Assembly (NCBI RefSeq): GCF_965363235.1
Contig: NC_134841.1
Coordinates: 38,159,440-38,223,439 of the forward strand
DNA length: 64,000 nucleotides
Source: Mytilus galloprovincialis
Taxonomy: Eukaryota; Mollusca; Bivalvia; Mytilida; Mytilidae
Direction: 5' to 3'
The notes under the pieces were generated by a model. It saw nothing but the letters and a program-made list of their open reading frames with translations. It searched no databases and had not been told where the DNA came from. This document shows positions 22,716 to 33,800 of this stretch, piece after piece. Each line of letters starts with the position of its first letter. Position 1 is the first letter of the stretch. The position numbers were made by a program, and so were the translations under genes.

Positions 22716-23747
22716 CAGGGATGATTCCAGGTGTTTTCAAATGGGTCCCTTAAACATCAAATTGGGAATTTTTATTCTAATTGGGAATTTTTTAAGCATA
22801 AAATCTAAGACGAAATAACATTATTTTCCTGTAAAAACGGAAAATGTATATTATTAAGTTTAACCTGTACACTGATGTTCATGTAAGTTGTAACATTTTG
22901 AATAATTCTGGATGGGCTACTGTTATTTTAATAACATGAATATAATTAAACATGATGCACTAGTTTACATCGCGATCAGTCATCTTAGCTATAAAAAAAT
23001 CATTCATCAGGTATTTTTTTAACAGCAGGTCATCTCTATAAATTTACCTTGATTCAAATGGATTTCAATGGATTTCAAATTGAACTGGTCTATGTCGAAT
23101 TCAGAAAAGCAAATACAAAAGTTCATATACTTAATTGATAAGATATTTAAAGCATTGAACCAGTGTTCTTTAAAATTATTTGAATCATCTTCAAAACTTT
23201 TGAAATAGTTCCATAATGATGACATCGTCTTTCATGAATGGTCTATCATCAACATTATTTTCAAAAAACGCTAAAACTTTTGTCTTTTGAGGAAATAATT
23301 TCTTTTCATCATATTATATAACCGGCTCTGCTGGGCGATCTACTCTTACGAGATCAGCGCCCATTAAACTTTATCCATCAATGTTATATCAAATTTTAAT
23401 TTTCTCTCTGCCGAGGTCTGCTTTGACGCCCATTTTTATCAACCTGCTGGGCGATCTGCTTTTACAAGATCGAATACTCCTATAACATATTAATGAATTG
23501 AATTCGGCTGATAAAATTGTTTGCCACATTTTGACATAATTAAATCAGTGTTAATAAAATGCGATTGTAAACAGCATTCTTATCCGGATTTTAAAACAAT
23601 GAAAAATTATAGTTGCCTTAATCGGTGACAGAAACTTTTCCGGAAATGTCGTTTTTTATTTTATTTTCCTGAATTGGGAATTCATTTTCATGTTCATTTT
23701 TTTGGGGCCGCTAAGTGACCCTAAACTATATAGTGGAATCATCCCTG
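22716..23747. mobile_element. 1.03-kb element, CAGGGATGATTCCA TIRs, 5-bp TSD
   Basis: CAGGGATGATTCCA at the left equals the reverse complement of the right end (TGGAATCATCCCTG). ATATT flanks both sides (22711-22715, 23748-23752). Inside, AATTGGGAATT motifs recur near both ends. A hairpin-forming TGGGCGATCT...AGATCAGCGCCCA lies at 23332-23363, with a partial second copy about 120 bp on. No transposase seen; superfamily not assigned. Confidence 0.75.
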
Positions 23748-23832
23748 ATATTACTTTGATTTAAGTATATTTTTATTTCAATTACTAACTGTTTTCTCAT
23801 ACATATAAGAATAATTTTATTTTGTATTACAG

Positions 23833-23910
23833 ATGGATGAGCCCAGATGAAAGTTCAGTCCTGACACCTACAGGCAGACGATTTCATTTTAGTTGACAGA
23901 TAATGATGAT
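23833..23910 (+). other. Exon-like segment, copy 1
   Basis: Preceded by TTTTGTATTACAG and followed by GTAAGTATTT, both good splice consensus. The 78-nt segment starts ATGGATGAGCCCAG and ends TAATGATGAT. All frames meet a stop before the donor, so it is untranslated, a terminal coding exon, or pseudogenic. A near copy with its flanking intron sequence is at 38602-38678. Confidence 0.45.
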
Positions 23911-24280
23911 GTAAGTATTTGCTCATTACAATTGTATTTGAAACTATGTTAAAATTTGTTAGGTAATAAAAAATAGTTTTTAAATTAGTTGGAGAAACAG
24001 CTTGAAAATTAGTTTTCAAATTAGTTGGAGAAACAGAATGAAAAATCATTACAAATTAGTCCGAAATTTCTTTTTCAAATTTATACTCAAATGAAATGTA
24101 TTTTATAATTTATATTATACAGTAATACAATTCTTTATAGTTACTTAATGTCTATAATATATGTTCTAATAACTTGAAATCTCATAGTTCAAAAATATTA
24201 ACATTTTACAACTCATTTTACCCCCTTCCCCTTTTGAAAAGTGGGGGAGGTGGGGGTAGGTAATACTGTTTTACCTCTGT
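23911..24280. other. AT-rich, intron-like
   Basis: Its first part matches the sequence downstream of the second exon copy (after 38678). It contains a local duplication of 'TTAGTTGGAGAAACAG' (about 23987 and 24021). Confidence 0.45.
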
Positions 24281-24596
24281 CTGTCGATCCAGCCATCAGT
24301 TCATCAGTCCTTCCGTCCCATGAATATTTTTCGTCTCATTTTTCTCAGGAACTACAATACAAGGATTTCTGAAATTTGGTTTGGGGGTTTATATATATCA
24401 GCTATATACCAAGTGATGCCTTTTCAGATTCATCACTAAACAACTTCCTGTTTACCGAACGCGTGTTTTACACCTAATAGCCAAGTTGAAAATTTCCGCC
24501 ACTTTTTTCTCAGGAACTACAATACAAGAATTTCTGAAATTTGGTTTTAGGGTTTATACAAGTCAGCCTGCAACATAGGGATAGTGATCAGGTGGC
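24281..24596 (+). repeat. Dispersed repeat family G (CTCAGGAACTACAATACAAG)
   Basis: Two diverged blocks each carry CTCAGGAACTACAATACAAG and TTTCTGAAATTTGG, separated by about 160 bp. It joins directly into family E at 'AGCCTGCAACATAGGGATAG'. Confidence 0.6.
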
Positions 24597-25651
24597 TGTG
24601 GAGGCGGCGGCGTTTAGATAACTTCTTAAAAGATTTGTATTTTAGAAGGGGGAAGACCTGGATGCTTCATACTTTGTATATGGATGCCTCATGTTACAAG
24701 TTTCCGTCAGTCACATGTCATGTCCTTGACCTCATTTTCATGGTTCAGTGACTACTTTTTTGTAATGTTGAATTCTCCCTTATTATAAGTAATGAGATAA
24801 CTATATTTGGTTTGTGCGTACCTTGCAAGGTCTTCCTGCCAGTCAGATAGTTTTCACTTGACCTTGACCTCATTTCATGGATCAGTAAACAAGGCTAAGC
24901 TTTGGTGGTCAAGTCCATATCTCAGATACTATAAACAATTAAAGGTCTAGTATATTCAGTGTATGGAAGGACTGTAAGGTGTACATGTTCAACTGGCAGG
25001 TGTCATCTGACCTTGACCTTATTTTCATGGTTCAGTGGTTATAGTTAAGTTTTTGTGTTTTGGTCTGTTTTTCTTATACTGTATGCAATAGGTCTACTAT
25101 ATTTGGTGTATTGAATTATTGTAAGGTGTACATGTCTAGCTTGCAGGTGTCATCTCACCTTGACCTCAAACTTACATGGTTCATTGGTCACAGTTACGTT
25201 TTTGAGTTTGGTCTTTTTTTTCTAATACTATATGCAATAGGTCAACTATATTTGGTGTATAGAAATATTGTATAATCTTTATGTCAGTCACACAGGTTTT
25301 ATTTGACCTTGACCTCATTTTCACAGTTCATTGCTCAGTGTTCAGTTTTTATGTTTTGGTCAGACTGTTTTTCTTAAACAATAAGTAATAGGTCAACTAT
25401 ATTTGTTGTATGGAAGAATTGTTCGCTGTACATGCCTGCCTGGCATGGTTCATCTGACCTTGACTTCATTTTCATGGTTTGTTGGTCAATGTTTAGTTTT
25501 TTTTGTTAAGTTTATGTGACAGTTGTAATAAAGCTTTATATTTAGGACTATCATCAATGATTAGTAAAGAAGGCGAGACATTTCAGCGTGTGCACTCTTG
25601 TCCTGGTTAAAGTTAAGTTTATGCGACAGTTGTACTGAAGCTTTATACTTA
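24597..25651 (+). repeat. TGACCTTGACC repeat (family E), copy 3, split by insertion
   Basis: Has head, about six TGACCTTGACC-type blocks, and the tail 'GGCGAGACATTTCAGCGTG', with the tail beginning a second time. The second tail is cut at TA (25650-25651) by the 2.29-kb element and resumes at 27942 with TAGGACTGTCAACATAATAT. Confidence 0.85.
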
Positions 25652-25775
25652 CCCCGGCGAGAAGAAATTCATGACTTCATGAACTATCATGAATGGTTCG
25701 TGAATGTTCATGAATGGTACATGAAAATTCATAAATAATTCATAAATGAAGGTTCATGAATTTAATTCATGAACT

Positions 25776-26144
25776 GTTCATTAAAAGTATTTTATGAATG
25801 TTCATGAAGTTTTGATGAATCACTAGCTGCTCATAAAAAATCATGAAATGTTCATTAAAAGTATTTATGAATGTTCATGAAGTTTTGATGAATCACTAGA
25901 TGTTCATAAAAATTCATGAAATGTTCATTAAAAGTATTTTATGAATGTTCATGAAGTTTTGATGAATCACTAGCTGCTCATAAAAATTCATGAAATGTTC
26001 ATTAAAAGTATTTTATGAATGTTCATGAAGTTTTGATGAATCAGTAGCTGCTCATAAAAATTCATGAAATGTTCATTAAAAGTATTTTATGAATGTTCAT
26101 GAAGTTTTGATGAATCACGAGATGATCATTGAAATTCTTGAAAT
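25776..26144 (+). repeat. 74-bp tandem array, five copies
   Basis: Units begin GTTCATTAAAAGTATT and end TTCATGAAAT, at 25776, 25850, 25923, 25997 and 26071. One unit is 1 bp short. Each unit has two or three TTCATGAA-type palindromes. Confidence 0.9.
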
Positions 26145-26713
26145 GTTCATCTGTCATATGCATGTGTTATGAATAATAGATGATTTAGTAACTGGTAACA
26201 CTGCGTGTGGGACTGTCACTGCTGTTACTGGTTTGCTGCAAGAAGGTTTTTTTTACTCTTCCTTTCCCTAAACTGCTAAAGATGTAAATTCTGATTTTCT
26301 CCAAGTTCACATATGTGCCTTTCTATTAATTGTCGTCCGGCATATAAATAACTTAGAAAAATATCAGATCAATGATAGATAGGCCCAACGACAGACGTTT
26401 CTCAACGTATGTACAATGTAAACAAACCTTGACCTCGTGATTTTAATCGTACTGAACAGTTCGGCCCTAAAAATACCTTCCAAGTGAGTCCACTTGTTTA
26501 TTCACATGCACCATGTGCCGTTTAAACTAAAGATTTTTTTTTTTATTATACTTAATAAAACTGCATATTAATAAATATTTGTTTGCGACACCCTTGATTT
26601 ATTTTCATACTTCCGTTACGGCACAGATCAACTTCTGGCCGATATTATCTGGGGCGAGATTGTCACAGTCTCAACGTCAGCATAAGTGCACTCTTTGGTA
26701 ATACGTCACCAAA

Positions 26714-26791
26714 ATGGAGATTACGCTGATGGAAACACGGAAAAGACATTTCCAGTCAGAAAGATTTCAGATAAGTGCATTACAAATTTAA
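26714..26791 (+). CDS. Possible short 5' coding exon inside the TA-flanked element
   Basis: A 25-codon frame, MEITLMETRKRHFQSERFQ to ISALQI and stop. Its ATG is in strong context (CCAAAATGG), just downstream of CRE-like ACGTCA motifs (26677, 26704). If a first exon, it would splice before the stop, but no consensus donor was found. No similarity recognised. Confidence 0.2.
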   Translation: MEITLMETRKRHFQSERFQISALQI

Positions 26792-27206
26792 TTTAACATG
26801 ACAGACATGTGTATATTATTATAAAATATAATTTGTTGAGGAAATATAATTTTTTTATGGTTTCTTTGAGCAAAGCAACATCAGAAAGTCTGAAAGCATA
26901 TTTGAAAATTTATTTTTAATTATATAAACAAAATGAATAATTGTTTCCACATATGATTATTGGTAGTTACCTAAAATTTATAGTTTTTGAATTGTTTGAA
27001 TTGTTCTTTTGTGAAAATAATAAGTAGCCAGTTTTTATAATCTTCAGGGGATAAAAAGGGGGAGGGTTTTGAAATGAATTTGATTCATTAACAGCTTCAG
27101 ATGTAGTGTATAAACAGGCAACAACATTTCAATTGAATTTTATTGCTTTAAAACATCTAGAACAATTGATTCTTTGTGGATTTTTTTTATACTTTTAGGG
27201 GATTGA

Positions 27207-27371
27207 ATGATTAAATATCAAAATGGAGCTGCCAGTTTTGATAGTAAAACAGATTCCGTGGAGATTTTAGTTACATTTATTCAGCGATTCTACTTGGAAG
27301 AACAGAGACAACAAAATATTACAGAAAGAAGCAGAAACTTTACATGTATCCTTTTATATTATTATATCTGA
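27207..27371 (+). CDS. Possible 54-residue coding exon inside the TA-flanked element
   Basis: Follows an acceptor-like TTTTTTATACTTTTAG. It reads MIKYQNGAASFDSKTDSVEI, then LVTFIQRFYLEEQRQQ, then ITERSRNFT before stopping in AT-rich DNA. The amphipathic, charged composition looks more coding than the surroundings. No family recognised. It could be the remnant of a gene carried by the element. Confidence 0.28.
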   Translation: MIKYQNGAASFDSKTDSVEILVTFIQRFYLEEQRQQNITERSRNFTCILLYYYI

Positions 27372-27411
27372 CGCATAGTTACTTTAGTTTTAATATTGGG
27401 TGGGTACAGGT

Positions 27412-27538
27412 GCAGATCCAGCCATTTTAAAAAAGGTGTGGGGTTCAAACTATGTACTATAAACCCTTTCATATGCATTGATCTTGCTAAAAAAGGGTGG
27501 GTTCCAATCCCCCCCAGAATCCTCTCCTTGACAGTTAA
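27412..27538. mobile_element. Degenerate GGATCC MITE
   Basis: Shows GCAGATCCAGCCATTTT, then the family's internal 'TTCATATGCATTGATC' and a C-run, with a decayed right end. Confidence 0.55.
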
Positions 27539-27941
27539 CCCCTGTGAGATGATAATGAATAATTCATGAATATGCATGAACATTTCATGAACTGTTCATG
27601 AACAGATTTCATGAACAGTTCATCATATCTTCATGAACATTTGATGAGCAATTCATGAACTGAAAATCGACAGTAATGTTCATGAACTTTAATGTTCATG
27701 AACAATTCATGAACAAGAAAGGTTCATGAACATTTAAATTCAACAATGATCATGAACCCTTTCTTGTTCATGAATTGTTCATGAACATTAAAGTTCATGA
27801 ACATTACTGTCGATTTTCAGTTCATGAATTGCTCATCAAATGTTCATGAAGATATGATGAACTGTTCATGAAATCTGTTCATGAACAGTTCATGAAATGT
27901 TCATGCATATTCATGAATTATTCATTATCATCTCACAGGGG
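27539..27941. repeat. 403-bp near-perfect palindrome
   Basis: Arms 27539-27729 and 27750-27941 are almost exact reverse complements (CCCCTGTGAGATGATAATG...mirrored), with a 20-nt centre. Only small differences are seen, for example one extra C next to the loop. Each arm holds about ten TTCATGAA palindromes, so the structure is a palindrome of palindromes. It forms the right end of the element 25652-27941. Confidence 0.92.
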
Positions 27942-28010
27942 TAGGACTGTCAACATAATATCAATGATTAGTAAATAAGGTGAGACATTTCAGGGTGTGC
28001 ACTCTTATTG
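27942..28010 (+). repeat. Family E tail, right part
   Basis: TAGGACTGTCAACATAATAT...GTGAGACATTTCAGGGTGTG continues the tail interrupted at 25651. Confidence 0.8.
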
Positions 28011-28198
28011 AAATTTTAATTACTTTCTAAAACTATCCTGGATTTCTACCAAACTTTGACAGAAGCTTGTTTGTGATCATAAGATAGTATCCAGAAGTAA
28101 GTTTTGTTAAAAAAAAATCCTGTTTTTCCCCATTTACTTATAAATGGACTTAAGTTTTTCTGCTAGGAAACATTACATTCACTCTGTGGTAAAAGTTT
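28011..28198 (+). repeat. Single unit of family C
   Basis: 'ATTTCTACCAAACTTTGACA', 'GAAGCTTGTTTGTGATCATA' and 'CATTACATTCACTCTGTGG' match one of the roughly 190-bp units at 50.48-51.1 kb. It abuts family E on the left and family B on the right. Confidence 0.8.
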
Positions 28199-28316
28199 TA
28201 TACGACTGCAAAAATTTTTGCGGTCGTATATTGGTACATGTATCACATCGTCGTTGTCAGCGACATCCAAAGACGGATGGTTTCCAGATAATAACTTTAG
28301 TATAAGTAAATGTAAT
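28199..28316 (+). repeat. Head of family B with 32-bp palindrome
   Basis: TATACGACTGCAAAAA is followed at once by TTTTTGCGGTCGTATA (28199-28230; one T:G mismatch). The next part, 'GATGGTTTCCAGATAATAAC', matches the reverse complement of the B copy ending at 61738. Confidence 0.85.
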
Positions 28317-28536
28317 TTTTACAAAATATTTTCCTCTGTTACTAAAGGGCCAATTTTATTATAGATAAAGAAAATTGTAAGAGGCAAGAATTTTCAGTAA
28401 AGTAAGATCTACAAACACATCACCATCACCAAAAAACAATTTTGTCATGAATCCATCTGTGTCCTTTGTTTGATATGCATATAGATCCAAGGTGAGCGAC
28501 ACAGGCTCTTAAGATCGAGCCGCTAGTAGTAGTTTT
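28317..28536 (+). repeat. Tail of family A
   Basis: 'TTTTCCTCTGTTACTAAAGG', 'CACATCACCATCACC' and 'GGTGAGCGACACAGGCTCTT' match the A tail at 46170-46384. Its normal GCTCACC head is replaced here by the B head. Confidence 0.85.
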
Positions 28537-29868
28537 CAGTCAATAACTTGTCTTTTTAAAAGTGTACAAATCTCTCTGAAATGATACCACAAGTTTCCAT
28601 ACTACAAAGGATGGTTATAGGGGGTAATGGAACAAATCATTAAGCAATAAGGGGCAAAAAGGGGGGGGGCAAGGGTTTTTCTGGTTAAAAGACAACTTAA
28701 ACTTTAAAAGCAGTGTAAGTAGCATATTAATCTATTGTAATAAAAATTCATAATATCTAATAAAATTTGTAGATTTAGCTAACAAAGTCCTTATATTTGT
28801 ATAAAGTAACATTTGTTTATAGTGGAAAATTGTTTTAACCTTAAATAAGATTCAATTTAAAATTGCTTGCTAGTCCCTCTCCGTGATTACCATTAGATAA
28901 CTCTGGTTCATTTCCCAATCAATCTATCATGAAGGGACGATCAATAATTAGATTTTGATTTATAGTCTTTTTCAAAAATGATGAATGGTTCTTTATATTG
29001 GTATATGTTATCATTTTAAACGTTTCAAATTTATGAAATGATATTCGTACACCAATGTTTTTGATTCACCAATAACAAAAACTGAAATATATTGAATTGA
29101 TACATTTTGTAATTATTCAAAATTATATCAGAAACCTAAACTTAATTATAAAATAATGAACCTGTTAAAGGAAGACAATACTCGCATAACTTTTTCGAAT
29201 TGGCACATAATACAACGGAATGTCACTCTTGCATACAAATGGCAAATCAATATAATTAACTTGCACGTGCAATCGTGCTCCACCTTCAATGATGATTCTA
29301 AATTATGAATATAACCAAAAGTTGTTAATCTATAGATAGTGAATTAAGACTAATGAAAACTAACCCACTGTTAAAATATTTCTGTGCAATTTTTTAAAAC
29401 TTCCTCAGAAAAATGCTCGAGTCACTTGACTTTTATAGCTCATAATTAACGTTTTTACACAATATTTAAATAAAGTAGCTAAAGATTATTCGCTTCTCAA
29501 AGTGTAAGACGCAATAAAAATCGTATGCTTGCACCAGCTTACCCAAATACAGATTTAATTAAGTTCTGAACATTACGACATTTCTTCCTTTATTTTTATG
29601 AAAAACCGGTTTTAAACAAACCACAAGTACGTGTAAAGATCTGACTAAATACCTATATCCCGATATCGTGAGGTAAATTTGCTAGTGTATGGGAGGTAAT
29701 CCAATTAAAATTTTAAGAATACTATTAAAATTATCCTTACTTGTGAAAAGATCTGCAATTGTTCTCTGAACAATTGGATTTTAAGTTTCTTTATATTTTT
29801 TATAGCCTATAGAAAATATATAGCATAGGTAACTTCAAAGAATCGAAAGTGATGTATGTTTATCTATA
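28537..29868. other. AT-rich spacer with repeat debris
   Basis: The start resembles the end of a dispersed repeat (GGGGCAAAAAGGGGGGGG). From about 29000 nothing is recognised. Confidence 0.4.
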
Positions 29869-30667
29869 CTGAGCCAAAAATGTTTAGCAACAAAAATATG
29901 AAATTTTATTTTATTACAAAATGATAATAAAAAAATGGAATTATGACATGTCAGAAGCAACATGAATGTTTAACACTCATATTCTTTAGGATATTTTTTG
30001 TATGGAGCGCGGGAGGGTCAAAATGCAGAAATGAGTATAGTGTTCAATTTCTCTGCCATGTTCTAAGTGAATCAATGAAGGATTGGCAGGAACACCAGCA
30101 GCTACCCTTAGTCAATGCACTACTCTAATGTGGCCAGAAGAAACTTACATGTTGATGTAAAGCGAAGGTAGCGCTCCTCCCTTGACGATGGTTGTTTTTG
30201 GTCTACAACATATTGACCTATCCTGTGATGTTGCAATTTGTTAATTTTTGTTTGCTAGTCCCTAAACTGTTGACTTATGCACATAAAATCGAGCTACGAC
30301 GTCAGAAACACTCGTGCTGGCATCAACCATTGCAAGAGCCATCTGACAGTCATTTTCCGAGAGGCATGGTTGACGCCCCATGCAATTTTTTCAAACTTTT
30401 ATGTGTATTTCTTACCAATGGTGTGTTTCTGAACTTGAGTGCAAAAAAAAATATTAAATTTTGTTTTGAAAGTACAGGTACAGACGGTAAAACATCAATT
30501 ACACATGCAAAGCTGAAATGGCACAAAATCAATCACCTTGCAAAAAGTACGACTGTTTAAAATTTCAGGTAAAACTAAGGATTATATCAATGATGTTTAA
30601 TAAAAAAAAATCCAGAAACAACAAACAAAAAATGAAAAAAAAGTGTTGCTAAACTTTTTTGGCTCAG
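29869..30667 (-). mobile_element. Decayed Tc1/mariner transposon, 799 bp
   Basis: Terminal inverted repeats CTGAGCCAAAAATGTTTAGC (left) and CTGAGCCAAAAAAGTTTAGC (right, reversed) lie directly between TA dinucleotides (29867-29868, 30668-30669). The minus strand has the N-terminal helix-turn-helix of a Tc1-type transposase. The rest of the gene is broken and shortened, so the copy is non-functional. It interrupts a leader unit of the array. Confidence 0.8.
30262..30381 (-). pseudogene. Tc1-type transposase N-terminus, truncated
   Basis: A 39-codon frame reads MGRQPCLSENDCQMALAM, then VDASTSVSDVVARFYVHKST, then V and a TAG. The pattern 'LSE.D...AL.M.DA..SVSDV...F.VHKSTV' is the helix-turn-helix start of Tc1/mariner transposases. 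Intact family members are about 340 residues, so most of the catalytic domain is lost. Later fragments such as SLRTWQRN suggest the C-terminal region survives only in pieces. Confidence 0.7.
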
Positions 30668-30831
30668 TATATTTCATTTTTATGTTTTCATATGTATGGT
30701 GTTTTTTTCTTTTTTTTATTTATTTCCATTTTCTATAGGTTACTTTAAAGAAATATAAGTGAGGTATGGTTATCTATTTCATTTTATGTTTTAGGTGATG
30801 TCCAGGATCAGACAGTGAGGTAAGTTTTGAT

Positions 30832-33800
30832 AGGATTGTGTGCATGTTTGTATGCTTTTTTGTCCAAGTTTCCTCTAGGTGGCGTTCAAGGAGCGGACAG
30901 GCAGGTATGTTAAGATAAGATTGTGTGTTTGTGTGTCTTTTTGTCCAAGTTTCCTCTAGGTGGCATCAAAAGATCAGACAGACAGGTATGTTAAGATAAG
31001 ATTGTGTGCATGTTTGTATGCCTTTTTGTCCAAGTTTCCTCTAGGTGGCATCGAAGTATTAGACGGACAGGTATGTTAAGATAAGATTGTGTGTATGTTT
31101 GTATGCGTTTTTGTCCTAGTTTCTTCTAGGTGGTGTCAAGGATCGTACAGACAGGTATGTTAAGATAAGATTGTGTATGTTTGTATGCGTTTTTGTCCCA
31201 GTTTCTTCTAGGTGGCGTCAAAGGATCCAACGGACAGGTATGTTAAGATTAGATTGTGTATGTTTGTATGAGTTTTTGTCCCAGTTTCTTCTAGGTGGCG
31301 TCAAAGGATCGAACAGACAGGTATGTTAAGATAAGATTGTGTGCATGTTTGTATGCCTTTTTGTCCAAGTTTCCTCTAGGTGGCGTCAAAGGATCAAACG
31401 GACAGGTATGTTAAGATAGGATTGTGTGTTTGTATGCCTTTTTGTCCAAATTTCCTCTAGGTGGCGTCAAAGGATCGGACAGACAGGTATGTTAAGGTAG
31501 GATTGTGTGTTTGTATGCCTTTTTGTCCAAATTTCCTCTAGGTGGCGTCAAAGGATCAGACAGCAGGTATGTTAAGAAAAGATTGTGTGTTTATATGCCT
31601 TTTTCTCCAATTTTCCTGTAGATGGCGTCAAAGGATCGGACAGCAGGTATGTTAAGATAAGATTGTGTGTATGTTTGTATGCCTTTTTGTCCAAGATTCT
31701 TCTAGGTGGCGTCAAAGGATCCAACGGACAGGTATGTTAAGATATGATTGTGTGCATGTTTGTATGCCTTTTTGTCCAAATTTCATCTAGGTGGCATCAA
31801 AGGATCCAACAGAAAGGTATGTTAAGATAAGATTGTGTGCATGTTTGTATGCCTTTTTGTCCAAATTTCCTCTAGGTAGCGTCAAAGGATCGGACGGACA
31901 GGTATGTTAAGATAAGATTGTGTGTTTGTATGCTTTTTTGTCCAAATTTCCTCTAGGTGGCGTCAAAGGATCAGATATCAGGTATGTTAAAGATAAGATT
32001 GTGTGTTTGTATGCTTTTTTGTCCAAATTTCCTCTAGGTGGCGTCAAAGGATCAGATATCAGGTATGTTAAAGATAAGATTGTGTGTTAGTATGCCTTTT
32101 TGTCCAAATTTCCTCTAGGTGGGTCAAAGGATCAGACAGCAGGTATGTTAAGATAAGATTGTGTGTTTATATGCCTTTTTCTCCAAATTTCCTCTAGGTG
32201 GCCTCAAAGGATCAGACAGCAGGTATGTTAAGATAAGACTGTGTGCATGTTTGTATGCCTTTTTGTCCAAGTTTCTTCTAGGTGGCGTCAAAAGATCCAA
32301 CGGACAGGTATGTTAAGATAAGATTGTGTGAATGTTTGGATGCCTTTTTGTCCAAGTTTCCTCTAGGTGCTGTCAAAGGATCCAATGGAAAGGTATGTTA
32401 AGATAAGATTGTGTGTTTGTATGCATTTTTGTCCAAATTTCCTCTAGGTGGCGTCAAAGGATCGGACGGACAGGTATGTTAAGATAAGAATGTGTGTTTA
32501 TATGCCCTTTTGTCCAAGTTTCCTCTAGGTGGCGTCAAAGGATAGGACGGACAGGTATGTTTAGGTAAGATTGTGTTTGTATTCCTTTTTGTCTTAATTT
32601 CCTGTAGGTGGCGTCAAAGGATCCAACAGCAGGTACGTTAAGATAAGATTGTGTGCATGTTTTTATGCCTTTTTGTCCAAATTTTCTCTAGGTGGTGTCA
32701 AAGGATCGGACGTACAGGTATGTTAAGATAAGATTGTGTGTTTGTATGTCTTTTTGTCCAAATTTCCTCTAGGTGGCGTCAAAGGATCAGACAGCAGGTA
32801 TGTTAAGATAAGATTGTGTTTGTATGCCTTTTTGTCCAAATTTCCTCTAGGTGGTGTCAAAGGATCAGACAGCAGGTATGTTAAGATGATATTGTGTGCA
32901 TGTTTGTATGCCTTTTTGTCCAAGTTTCCTCTAGGTGGCATCAAAGGCTCGGACGGACAGGTATGTTAAGATAACATTGTGTGTATGTTTGTATGCGTTT
33001 TGTCCCAGTTTCTTCTAGGTGGCTCCAAAGGATCCAACGGACAGGTATGTTAAGATAAGATTGAGTGCATTTTTGTATGCCTTTTTGTCCAAATTTCCTC
33101 TAGGTGGCGTCAAAGGATCGGACAGACAGGTATGTTAAGATGGGATTGTGTGTTTGTATGCCTTTTTGTCCAAATTTCCTCTAGGTGGCGTCAAAGGATC
33201 AGACGGACAGGTATGTTAAGATAAGATTGTGTATTGGAATGCCTTTTTTGTTCAAATTTCCTCTAGGTGGCGTCAAAGGATCAGACAGCAGGTATGTTAG
33301 GATAAGATTTTGTGTTTGTATGCCTTTTTCTCCAAATTTCATCTAGGTTCTGTCAAAGGGTCAGACAGCAGGTATGTTTAGATAAGGTTTTGTGTATGTT
33401 TGCATGCCTTTTTGTCCAAGTTTCTTCTAGGTGGCGTCAAAGGATCCAACGGAAAGGTATGTTAAGATAAGATTGTGTGCATGTTTGTATGCCTTTTTGT
33501 CCAAGTTTCCTCTAGGTGCCGTCAAAGGATCCAACGGAAAGGTATGTTAAGATAAGATTGTGTGTTTGTATGCCTTTTTGTCCAAATTTCCTCTAGGTGG
33601 CGTCAAAGGATCTGACGGACAGGTATGTTAATATAAGATTGTGTGTTTGTTTGCCTTTTTGTCTTAATTTCCTCTAGGTGGCGTCAAGGGATCAAACAGC
33701 AGGTATGTTAAGATAAGATTGTGTGCATGTTTGTATGCCTTTTTGTCCAAGTTTCCTCTAGGTTGTGTCAAAGGATCGGACAGACAGGTATGTTAAGATA

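Larger units (their letters stand above)
25652..27941. mobile_element. 2.29-kb TA-flanked element built of TTCATGAA palindromes
   Basis: Left end CCCCGGCGAGAAGA and the reverse complement of the right end, CCCCTGTGAGATGA, match at 10 of 14 positions. TA lies on each side, and the host family E sequence is continuous across the gap, which defines the insertion. The left end is a TTCATGAA-rich region with a 74-bp tandem array. The right end is a 403-bp palindrome. Between them are a GC-richer 26600-26790 zone and two small frames. TA insertion fits Tc1/mariner, but no transposase is recognised. Confidence 0.7.
29818..30831 (+). repeat. Degenerate leader units of the large array, split by a Tc1 copy
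   Basis: Three 25-nt blocks, each between an AG and a GTATG/GTAAG, precede the regular array. Blocks start GTAACTTCAAAG (29828), GTTACTTTAAAG (30740) and GTGATGTCCAGG (30796). The sequence after the first block matches that after the second once the insertion 29869-30667 is ignored. They look like founder or decayed units. Confidence 0.5.

Noticed and set aside
25652-26144. STAT-type binding sites in the TTCATGAA array
   Set aside because: The STAT consensus needs three bases between TTC and GAA; here there are two.
30192-30560. 122-codon plus-strand frame
   Set aside because: It is antisense to the Tc1 transposase remnant, whose helix-turn-helix reads clearly on the minus strand.
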